Shown one piece after another: positions 32,554-44,100 of a DNA stretch of 64,000 bases (position 1 is the stretch's first letter; the number at the start of each line of letters is the position of its first letter). The DNA comes from Hypomesus transpacificus (taxonomy: Eukaryota > Chordata > Actinopteri > Osmeriformes > Osmeridae): assembly GCF_021917145.1 (NCBI RefSeq), contig NC_061071.1:289875-353874 (forward strand), in the 5' to 3' direction. The notes under the pieces are model-generated. The model saw nothing but the letters and a program-made list of their open reading frames with translations, made no database searches and was not told the origin of the DNA. The translations under genes and the position numbers were made by a program.

Positions 32554-35500
32554 GTTAGTTGAACCTTATTATGCAGTACACTATAGTGTGTGTGTGGTCA
32601 TATTACGTAATCGCCTTGCTGACTCATTCCAAGCAGGATCTGGATGGTGCCCATTGTCTTGAGGGCGCAATGCCCAGGGGAAAATCCCTCTCAATGGACG
32701 GCCTTGGACATGAGCCACCTTGGAAGGGCATCAACATTCCGATACCCTCTCGTTACAATCTGGCTCAAGGGAGTCAGGTGGCTGAACGGTGAGGGAAACG
32801 GGCTGGTAATCTGAAGGTTGCCAGTTCGATTCCCGGCCGAGCCAAATTACGTTGTGTCCTTGGGCAAGGCACTTCACCCTACTTGGGGGGAATGTTCCTG
32901 TACTTACTGTAAGTCGCTCTGGATAAGAGCATCTGCTAAATCACTAAATGTAAAATGATAACAGTCCAAGGGAAAAATACATGATGGGTTGTTGATCAAT
33001 CAAACTATTTTTAATACTCACAACCGATGATACGATGAGGCTTGATGGTCAGGATATCAGTAGTGTTCGTGAGAGACAATCCTCCCTGCTCCACCCACCT
33101 AACCACAGCTCCAACCATAACCCTGTTCACCCGAATGACGCTAATTCGCGCTATTCGCGTCTATCCCGTCTCTCACTTGAGTTGAACATTTTTGACTCAA
33201 GTGAAACGTGACTATGCCGCGAAAGTTAATCAATTTTGAGATGTCAATGACGTTGTAGAAGAAATGTATGGTAAGAGTATTGCATCTGTCTGTGGGCATC
33301 TGCTGTACGACAGAACTTGGTATTTGTTTATAGTCGTCATTTCGGACATGGTTGACGACGGGAAAAAAACGGTTGGCTCCTAGCGATTCGCGCCAATAAA
33401 TACAAACGAAGGCAAAATGAAAAATTTGCTCAAATCGTGCGAATAATGTTGAACGCAGCATGAGGCCCAACCCAGAACGAGACGCAGCCGTCAGCCGGAG
33501 GTGGCGGCACTTTACTTTTAAAGAAATGAAGGCAGCCCCTCATCCAGGCCATCCATTACAGGAATAGCTACAACCCTATTGCTTATTCTGATCATAAATC
33601 AGGGAGAAAGGATAGTTTCTGGGCAATCCCCTCTCACTTTGTCAACCTCTCCTTAATGCGCTCCAAAGCGCTGTTTAGCTCCAAGTGGAAAGGGCTTGTC
33701 AGACCTGGTAGGCACGAGGATCCGATGCTTGGTTCAGACAGGCCAGACAGAGACGATCACACACAACAAGGGTGATCCTTATACACCCCGGGCTAATTCC
33801 CAGAGCCAAGTTTGTCAGGAGCGTGGCGCAGAATGACTTGAGGGAGAAGGAGGAAGGGGAGAGACGAGGAGGAGAGACACAAGAGAGGCACAGGAGAGAC
33901 ACAGGAGAGACACAGGAGAGAGACACAGGAGAGAGACACAGGAGAGAGACACAGGAGAGAGACACAGGAGAGAGACACACAGTAGAGAGAGACAGGAGAC
34001 ACAGGAGAGACACAGGAGAGAGACACACAGGAGAGACACACAGGAGAGAGACACAGGAGAGAGACACAGGAGAGAGACACAGGAGAGACACAGGAGAGAG
34101 ACACACAGGAGGGAGACACACAGGAGAGAGAGAGACAGGAGAGACACACAGGAGAGACACACAGGAGAGACACACAGGAGAGACACACAGGAGAGAGACA
34201 CAGTAGAGAGACACAGTAGAGAGAGACAGGAGAGAGACAGGAGAGACACAGGAGAGAGACAGGAGAGAGGGCCACTTCAGATTAGCATGGAAAGATAAAG
34301 CTCCAGAAAGCTTATTAGACCTGTGTCTGTCTGCAGCCCAGCTAACTCCACTCCCTCCCACTCTTCACCACCGTTACCAGGAAGTTAGTCTTTGTTTCTC
34401 CCCCCCAGTCCCCCTCCGCCCTTACCAGGAAGTCAGCCCTCCTCCCCCCCCCCCACACACACACACACACACAACCTCAACCCCCCAGTCGCTGACAAGC
34501 CTGGTTGCTGACATCCAAGCCCCATCCTATGTGGCAGCAGGTATCCTGTATGGAGTCAAGACCATGTTTTTCCTGTCTGCGCCAGTCTCAAGCATGTCAT
34601 TGCAGTGTCAGTACATACTAACAGCACAGCATCAGATAACGTACCTTTTGCCTCGCAGACTGTACGGCGTATTCCCTTTTCCCCTTGACTCTTCGTCCGC
34701 CAACATTATGAATTCTGTCAGCCAACTGAACTTATCTTGCATATTTGTAGCCAGCGTGTACGTATCTTGTATGACTTACCTTTACATAGTCAAAACCAGT
34801 CTAGGTATCCATTCGGGGCCTTAGTATCGGCACCTAACGAAAACAAGCTCATGTACTCGTACTCATTAAAATACCCCCAATAGCAAAGACCGATACCTCA
34901 CGTGATGTAACTGACAGAAATGGGAAATGTGTGCTTTAAGTTTGGGATAAGCACATAAAAATAATACTTTTTTCATTTGAGTAATAAAAAAAGAAGCGGT
35001 CCTACACTCATTAGTGTCACTGTGATGTGTTTGTAAAACTGCCACAATAAATTAATAAATGTACAGGTGAGTACTGTATCGGCGAGTACCAGAAAAGAAA
35101 TATCAGTACTTGTACTTGCCACTTAAAAAATGGTATCGGTGCATCCATAGTCATAATGTATCTAATCTTTGCTACCTTCCAACTGTCACCAGTTGTTCTC
35201 TCCAGTGACGAGGAGGCGGAGATGTGTGAGCAACTGCTCCCGGGCCCCAGTCAGAGGACCCCTCAGAGGGGCCCCAGCCCCCCACAGAGGGGCCCCAGCC
35301 CCCCACTGAGGGGCCCCAGTCAGAGGACCCCACAGAGGGGCCCCAGCCCCCCACAGAGGGGCCCCAGTCAGAGGACCCCACAGAGGGGCCCCAGCCCCCC
35401 ACAGAGGGGCCCCAGTCAGAGGACCCCACAGAGGGGCCCCAGCCCCCCACAGAGGGGCCCCAGCCCCCCTCAGAGGGGCCCCAGCCCCCCTTCCGCCACC

Positions 35501-38500
35501 CTGGCACCGGGGGCACACACTCAGGTAACAGGGTGGCTGGATCACAGCACTGCTTTAAACGTCAAGTACAGAAAGGCTCTCAAACAAAGTCAGTTTGGCT
35601 ATGCTGAGGAGGAAGTCTAAAATGACCTTTTAAGTAGAGCCCGACCGATGAAGGATTTTTAAGACCGATACGAATATTTGGTGATGAAAAAATCCGATAT
35701 GCTGATACATTGGCCGATATACAAAAAAAGAAACGCGTAACAAAACAAACTGATTTCCCTAACATTAGTTATTTGTAGTTTACATTTAGTCATTTTTAGC
35801 AGACGCTCTTATCCAGAATGATTTACAGTAAGTACAGGGACATTCCCCTCGGGACAAGTAGGGTGAAGTGCCTTGCCCAAGGACCCAACGTCATTTTGCA
35901 CGGTCGGGGATCGAACCGGCAACCTTCTGATTAATAGCCTGATTCCCTAACCGCTTAGCCATCTGACTCCTGTTATTATTTGTGTCCTCAGTAAAATAAT
36001 ATGATAATGCAGTTTAAAAATAAACTTGTTTGTTTTATTGTCACAACAGAACATAGGAACATCAAAATATATTAAAGTTCTGATAAATAAAATCTATAAA
36101 AATAAGTCCTATAAATTAAGTCCTTTGAACAAAAACAGAATAACCACCCAAAAAATAAAAAATGATTATTTATTTAATCGGCCATTAGAAATGCCGATAC
36201 CAATAGTTTTGAAAATGCCTAATATCGGCCGATAATATTGGCCCGCCAATATATCAGTCGGGCTCTACTGTTAAGTAGGTCCTGTGCCACACTGGAAGGA
36301 ATTATCTTCTCCCTGCCGGTTGAGCACAGACGTAATCCTACGGTATTTGCATCCAGCTGATTTGTTTAAATCATCCAATCCAACTTTGAATAGAATAAAA
36401 ACAGATTCAAATTTAGTTTGGAGGTTTGAGAACTTTCCACACTGAGTCATACTAAAGTTTTTCTATACATGTAGTCTGAATGTTTAACTGCACTTTAAAT
36501 GTAAACACCTTTACAATGACAGACCCACCTAGATTCTAATCATGTAGATTCCTTGTGTGATGTGTGTACTGATGTTTCATGTGGTGTGTTGAGCAGACTG
36601 GAGAGAAGGCTTCTGTCTCCAGTCAGAGAGACGAGCGACCTGGCAGCCCCCAGCCGCCCCCTCCCATCCTGGAGCTGCCCTTTGTCACCCTGCACGCCGG
36701 CGGGGTGAGGGCTGAGGCCAATGGCAACATTACGGTACGTGTGTGTGTGTGCTGATGCGGTGTATGTGTGTTGCTCTGTGTCTGTCATTCTGGGTTTAGA
36801 GTCCCGGTCCAGAAACGAGGTGAAGTGTGTGTGTCCAGCCAGACTGGACCTCAGTGAGGTTCCCTCCACAGTGAGGTTCCTTCCAGAGTGAGGTTCCTTC
36901 CACAGTGAGGTTCCTTCCAAAGTGAGGTTCTTTACACAGTGAGGTTCCGTCCACAGTGAGGTTCTTTCCACAGTGAGGTTCCCTCCACAGTGAGGTTCCC
37001 TCCACAGTGAGGTTCCTTCCACAGTGAGGTTCCCTCCACAGTGAGGTTCCTTCCACAGTGAGGTTCCTTCCACAGTGAGGTTCTTTACACAGTGAGGTTC
37101 TTTACACAGTGAGGTTCCCTACACAGCGAGGTTCCCTCCACAGTGAGGTTCTTTACACAGTGAGGTTCCCTCCACAGTGAGGTTCTTTACACAGTGAGGT
37201 TCCCTCCACAGTGAGGTTCCCTCCACAGTGAGGTTCTTTACACAGTGAGGTTCCCTCCACAGTGAGGTTCTTTACACAGTGAGGTTCCCTCCACAGTGAG
37301 GTTCCCTCCACAGTGAGGTTCTTTACACAGTGAGGTTCCCTCCACAGTGAGGTTCCCTCCACAGTGAGGTTCTTTACACAGTGAGGCTCCCTCCACAGTG
37401 AGGTTCCCTCCACAGTGAGGTTCTTTACACAGTGAGGTTCCCTCCACAGTGAGGTTCCCTCCACAGTGAGGTTCCCTCCACAGTGAGGTTCCTTCCACAG
37501 TGAGGTTCCTTCCACAGTGAGGTTCCCTCCACAGTGAGGTATGCAGGATCAGTTCAGCTCCACCTTGGCTGCTGCACGTCCTGGGGGGCCATGGCTTCAA
37601 CCTGAATGAGGAGAGCAGGCCATCGAAGCCTCTCTGGTCGCCCACTGCCCCCATTTCACAATCCAGCTCTGGTTTCCATGCAACCTTCCAAGCTCGTTTT
37701 TTCCCCCGTTTTTTTCTTTCTTTCTGCATCGAACGTGATTGGCCAGTCTCGCTTTTTTTCCTGCCGTCCCTGGTTGAGTTTTAACGCATGACATGTGTTT
37801 TCCAGCTATCTTAATGAACCAGTCCCCGATGCGTACTGTGTAAAAGGGCCTACTCAGCAGAACACATGGGAAGAGCACAGGGATGGGATTGGTTATGCAA
37901 AGATACAAAATAAAAATAAACTCTGAACAGTGTATCACTACTTTAATCCCAAACAGCCTAAAGCACTTGCAGCACTTGATCCCAAACCACCTCGTCAGTG
38001 ATTACAAAAACATCACTCAATGCACCAACAAGGGCAAATTCTAGAACTTGGACACATCGTTTACAACCAAGGTTCTTAAAACTTCATTCAGGGCCTGTAA
38101 AAGCTTTTAGTGGGCCCCAACAAGTGCCTTTGTTGTATTTAACGAGCAATTAAGGCATTGCGCTGCGTTGAGTCAAGGGCGCCAGATGAACTGGACCGTG
38201 GTATACGAGCGAGGGGAGCGTCGCGAACACATGGGCAGTAGGTTAGTGTGTCAGGACATTCTGTTGTTCTCTGACGAGGTTGCTCCTCGTGATGTTCCCT
38301 CGTGGCTGGCCTGGACGCCATGTCCTGTGTTGCTTGTGACGTAGTGTTGGACTACGAGTGCTGGCCAGGGGGGCACGCTCTCTGCTCCTCGTCCCCCTCT
38401 GGCTCCACCATGTTCTCCCTCTGTCAGAGTTCTGGAATCACATTATCAAACGTGTCTAAATAAATACTGTGTTTATAGCTTTTACTCTGGTACATCCGTC

Positions 38501-41128
38501 CCATCTCTCCTCTTAACTTTCCAGCGGGACATGATAAACACTCTCCTGTCTTTCATTCATTCCTCCCTCTCACTTTAACTGCCCATCCATCTTTTTTCTG
38601 TTTCATGTTTTGAAGGACTCAATTCTCCTACACTAAAACACTTATTCTCCCTCCCTCCCTCCCCTGTTTTTCTCTTTCACAGATCACAGATGACGGCATC
38701 ACCCTGCCTCTGAAAGGTAATCACAGGCAGGTCCCTCATGACCTTGCGTGGGGGATGTGACATCTTTTCTGCACATGTGCAGTGGAGACGGCTGTTTGCT
38801 CTGGGAGTCTGGCACACGGCACCAGCGCCGAACCGCATAAAGTGTCTCCCCGCATTACAGTTGTGGTCGTCATGGCGATCCCTGTACCCCCCCCTTCCCG
38901 TTATGCAGATCTCTTTAGATCTCTCTGGACCAGGAGATAACTGAGGAAATGTTAGACGTCTACAGGATCTTTTCTACCTTGAAAGAGGCAAATGCAGGTT
39001 TACAGTAGAGTGCAGGGGGAGGGATGGCCATGCTTTAAAGGTTGTAAATGATGTGAAGGCAGATTCAGCTCCTTAACCAGGGCTGGCTCTGACAGCTCCA
39101 GAACCTTCCCTGTCCCAACACAGAGCCAGGTGATCGGGACATTGTGAGGCTCTCCAGGATTTTCCTAGAGAATCTGTGTTAAGCCCCTGTCAACCACTCA
39201 TGGAGTGTAGGTGAGAGGTTGCACCTGTGAGGACTGGGTGTAGCGACCGTGGCTAGGGACCGCTCCAGCCCTTTTTTAGCAGGACGCGCTCCACGAGATC
39301 GGATCATCAACCCTAACCCCCCGCCACACACACACACACAGATGACCCCTCCCCTAGTCTCTCCAGAGGGGACAGTGTTAAGGAGCTCAGATTAAGGTTT
39401 TACGTCCACGAGAGCCTCAGACAGCACTGCCTCGCTGCCACTACGAGGCGGTCGCTGCCACTACGAGGCGGTCGCTGCCCCGCCTGCCTCGTCCGGCCGC
39501 CGCGCTGCCTCGGCCGTAAGACGCTTAGCGTAGCGGCGTTCGTGCAGACAGGGAGGCGTCCTCCTCTTCTTAACCCTGCGAGTCGTCACCTTGAGCTGGC
39601 TGGCAGCGCTTCAGGGAGCCTCAGCCCGGCTTGACAGTGCCGTCCTCTGAGGCTAAGATCATAAGCACTCCACTGACGACCTGTGGCCCCCTGCTTAGCT
39701 GGAGGGAGCACCTGCCACTCACACCTGCCATTCACACCTGCCATTCACACCTGCCATTCACACCTGCCACTCTCACCTGGCTCTCACTCACCTGGCTCTC
39801 ACAGGAACATGAACCCCATCATGTGGCATTCACATCTCCCTCTTTATGTCGCCTTCTCCTCTTCCTTTCTCTGTCTTTCTCTCTCTTTTTCTCCCTTTCT
39901 CTGCTACTGTCTTTCTCTCTCTCTTTTTCTCCCTCTCTGCTACTGTCTTTCTCTCTCTCTTTTTCTCCCTCTCTGCTACTGTCTTTCCCTCTCTCTTTCT
40001 CCCTCTCTCTGCTACTGTCTCTCTCTCTGTCTTTTTCTCCCTCTCTCTGCTACTGTCTCTCTCTCTTTTTCTCCCTCTCCACTGTCTCTCTCTCTATTTT
40101 TCTCCCTCTCTCTGCTACTGTCTCTCTCTCTCTTTTTCTCCCCCTCTCTGCTACTGTCTCTCTCTCTCTTTTTCTCCCCCTCTCTGCTACTGTCTCTCTC
40201 TCTCTTTTTCTCCCTCTCTCTGCTACTGTCTCTCTCTCTTTTTCTCCCTCTCTCTGCTACTGTCTCTCTCTCTTTTTCTCCCTCTCTCTGCTACTGTCTC
40301 TCTCTCTTTTTCTCCCTCTCTCTGCTACTGTCTATGTCTCTCTCTCTTTTTCTCCTTCCCTCTACTACTGTCTCTCTCCCTCCCCTCCAGACCCAGGAAG
40401 TGGGCGGGAGGGCGAGGGCATCTCGGTGAGCCTGGTGGCCTCCCAGCTGCGGGGCTACGGGCTGTGGGAGGGCGCCGTGGCGCAGTCGGGCTCCGTGCTG
40501 CGTGGCTGGGAGGGCCCGGCCCCCTCGCTGCTCTTCCTCTGGGTGTCGCACGCCCAGGCAGCCCTGATCCAGACGGAGCTGTCGACCATCCACCCGGTCT
40601 CCACTTCAGGTACCATCACCGGCCCCTCGCCACAAACACTGCTGGGCTTTTCCCCCTTTCCGTGTACTTATATGTTATGTTATGCCAGGTGCTTGCGTTG
40701 TATTGTCTTAAGAATTTCAGTGCCCAGTCTAACCTTGTGTTGTTCTGTGCACCTGACAAATAAAAGATTTGAACTTGTTGTTGTTGAGAAGGCGTGGCCA
40801 GAGATTTGAACAGATAAAGATATTGTGTATGGGAGGGGGCGGGGGGGAGATGAGACAGATGAAGGGGTTGAACACAGAAGTGTGGGAATGTAGCTACCAG
40901 ACATCTGAAGGAAAAGAGAGAAACGAGAAGGAGTGTTTTGATAAAACTAATCAGGTGTGTGTCGTTAGGACGATTAACCACCAGCAGCCCTAAACCATTA
41001 CATCCTCCATGAGATCCTTGAGAGAGTTGATACCACTGCCAAACTCTGAGTGCATGTGTGTGTCCTTCTTAGTTTTGTATCCACTCCATGGTTTTGTATC
41101 CACTCCATGGTTTATGTATCCCGTCTTA

Positions 41129-41164
<36 letters not shown>

Positions 41165-44100
41165 TCCCTCCAGGCCAGCCGTGTCCCTTCCTGCTCCTGG
41201 TGCTCCAGGACCAGCTGGGGGAGCTCCAGGCTGCCCTCCTGGCCTCCATGCTGGCAGAGGAGGCCTTCAGCCTGGGCAGCAGCCAGGACCTGCACTCCCC
41301 GCTGTCCTGGGCCGAGGGCCTGGCCCTCATCCACAGCTGTCCCCAGGAGGAGCAGCTGCTAGCCCTGCTGGGCCCGGCTGCACCCACACGCCTGGAGGAC
41401 AGGGCTGCACCCTCACCAGCGCAGGTATGGAGGAACTCTCTCTGGGTGTGTGTGTGTGTGTGTTCATCACCCCCTCATCACCCAGCCCTGATGAGGTGGC
41501 TGTCTCCAGCGGGGGGGAAGGCCGGCCAGTGTGGTCCCCTCACAGACCACCCTCTGCAGCAGTGAGGCTTGGTCTTCAATCTGGTCTTCCGTGGTTATCA
41601 AAGCTGGGGAGGGTTACACAGGCCAGCGTGTGTGGCTGTGTGTGTGTCGCGTGCCAACTGGAAACATTTAACCCGGAGTGATTCAACAAGATATTTCTGT
41701 GTTTTTGATTTTCCCGCTAGGATGGTTTGGGACGCTTGAGAAGCAGCCACAGGAGCAGAGAGCCTTACAGCAGAACCACCTCCAGACTGCAGGGACTTCC
41801 CACCAGGTAAACACAGCAGAACACGTCTGGAAATACTGGGATGCAATCCAGGAGCACTCGATTTACTGGGTTTGAATCCGTCCATGGCCCCTTGCTGCAT
41901 GTCCTCTCTCTCTCTCATCCTACCTTTACTGTCACTCTTCACCTGGCCAATTACCCATAACAGACAAACCCCCCTCCCCCCCATAAATATGTTTTTAGAA
42001 ATCAAATCGATCTCATTTCGAGTGTTTGACCTTTGACCTTCCGTCAGGTTGATCCAGTACCCATCAGCGCCCTCTAAAGGGAGGATCACCGTGACGACGG
42101 AGGACTTGGAGTGTCTGGACAGCGGCCAGTTCCTGAATGACGTCATCATCGACTTCTACCTCAAGTCAGTGGCTCGTGCTTTTTGATTGTGTTGAAAGAT
42201 TGAGCGGAAAGAAAAGGTTCTCCTCATATCTTGAGGAATTATCTAGACGTCAAACCTGAATGTGTTCACATTTGTTTGCAGCAACATGTCTAAACAAGCA
42301 TACGTTCTTGTATTTTTGCCTCACCACCCCCCTCTCTCTCTCGCTCTCTCTTTCTCGCTCACTCTCTCTCTGTCTCTCTATCTCTGTGTCTGTCTCTCTC
42401 TCAGATATCTTCTGCTGGAGTGGGCGGGGGGCGAGCTGGCGGAGCGATGTCACGTCTTCAGCAGCTTCTTCTACAAGCAGCTGACGCGCTGCGACACCGC
42501 CAGCGAGGAGGCCGCTGCCGTGCCGTAAGCAACTCAGCTCCCCCCGGCCTCCTCTCCTCCTCCCAGCCTCCTCTCCTCCTCCCAGCCTCCTCTCCTCCTC
42601 CCAGCCTCCTCTCCTCCTCTCAGCCTCCTCTCCTCCTCCCAGCCTCCTCTCCTCCCAGCCTCCTCCTCTCCTCCCAGCCTCCTGTCCTCCCAGCCTCCTC
42701 TCCTCCCGGCCTCCTCTCCTCTTCCCGGCCTGCTCTCCTCCCGGCCTCCTCTCCTCCCGGCCTCCTCTTCACCCAGCTTAAGCGGGCATCCCGAGCCTCC
42801 CCTCACATGGCTCCGGGGACGACAGCCTCTCACGTTCCTGCTGGCACAGCGCCACTCGCCAACGCCGCTGTCCGGCAGGAACTGAGGGAGCTTCTAGAGG
42901 AAGTTAGTGGGGAGAGAGACCCTAACCTGAGGGGGCGCTGCCGTATAGGAACGCTCAACAGCTCAGTAGCGCACAGATCGTAACGCACACAGTAATAGAA
43001 CTGGACTGTTATAGATCTGTACTGCGAGGAAGAGGAAGATGTGCAGTTGTTGATTTCTGTCTGACTTTGGTGGTTTGAAGTGTGTGTTATGTACTCCGTG
43101 CTGCATGTGAGGTCAGGTGTGTGTTTTGTCTGTGTGGGAGGTAAGGTGTGTTTTGTGTCTATGTGGGAGGTAAGGGGTTTGTGTGTTATCTATAAGGTGT
43201 GTGTTGTCTGTTTGCAGGCCTCGGAACCGAAGGCACCAGCGTGTGAAGACTTGGACACGCAGCGTAGACATCTTCAACAAAGACTACCTGTTTGTTCCAG
43301 TCAACCACGAGTGAGTGAGCTTTACGGATTAATGAGGATTAACGTTGATACACACACCGGTGCAGTCACCCTCCTGTGACAGTGTCTGGCGCCTTCCAGT
43401 ACATTCCATCCTGTGTAAGGCACACACGTACACCTTGTGTCTTTCTCTATGTCTCCTTCTTCTGTTACTCCATCTTTCACACACACAGGTGTGCCCACAC
43501 ACACCTGTATGCACCTACACGTGCCGTCACTCTCCCTTGACACACACACACACACTAATGGCCTTGCTACCCCACCTGGCAGAACCCTAACCTCCAAACC
43601 AGATCAAAGTGTCTAGTTTTCCCCTGGGTGGTGCAGCATCCTCCTTCCTCCCTCCCTGCCCGCCCTGGTGTGCTCCTGGTGTGGGGAGCAGAGGAACACG
43701 GCTATCCTTTCTTCTGGCTCCGGGCACCTTACATTTACATTTAGTCATTTAGCAGACGCTCTTATCCAGAGCGACTTACAGTAAGTACAGGGACATTCCC
43801 CCCCAGGCAAGTAGGGTGAAGTGCCTTGCCCAAGGACACAACGTCATTTGGCTGGCGGGGAATTGATCCGGCAACCTTCTGATTACGAGCCCGACTCCCT
43901 CACCGCTCAGCCATCTGACTCCCTATATAGAATCACACCAAGTTGCTTTGGTTGGAAAATGTTTTCATCTTTTTTAACGTCACAACCCTGTCCGGCCAAA
44001 CTGTCACTACCCTGTCCGGCCAAACTTTTACGGTCAATTCTTAAGTCATATTTCTGCCAATCTACCATGAAGTATCTGATGGTAGATTTATTTTGTACCT

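Larger units (their letters stand above)
32554..35192. other. senp7 intron after coding exon 6
   Basis: This 2.6-kb intron holds a SINE (32771-32957), the GA-rich minisatellite at 33855-34268, a C-run/(CA)n at 34446-34473, and a degenerate DNA element near 34820-35150. No exon is recognised. Confidence 0.6.

Noticed and set aside
32776..32845. A functional tRNA gene
   Set aside because: The A- and B-box-like sequences belong to the SINE head; the cloverleaf is degenerate and the same sequence recurs in three other SINE copies.
33699..34361. 220-codon Cys/Leu/Ser frame (and overlapping frames on both strands)
   Set aside because: Pure translation of the GA-rich minisatellite; every frame is open because of the repeat.
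35172..35545. Minus-strand Gly/Trp-rich frames (GWGPSVG units)
   Set aside because: Antisense of the senp7 coding minisatellite.
36540..37515. Repeated [17 protein letters not shown] protein and a CRISPR-like array
   Set aside because: A 17-bp unit with no unique spacers, lying in a senp7 intron of a vertebrate; it is a minisatellite, not a CRISPR or a gene.
39631..40809. 392-codon plus-strand frame
   Set aside because: Mostly Ser/Leu/Phe from the pyrimidine satellite. Only 40391-40609 is coding, and in this frame by phase.
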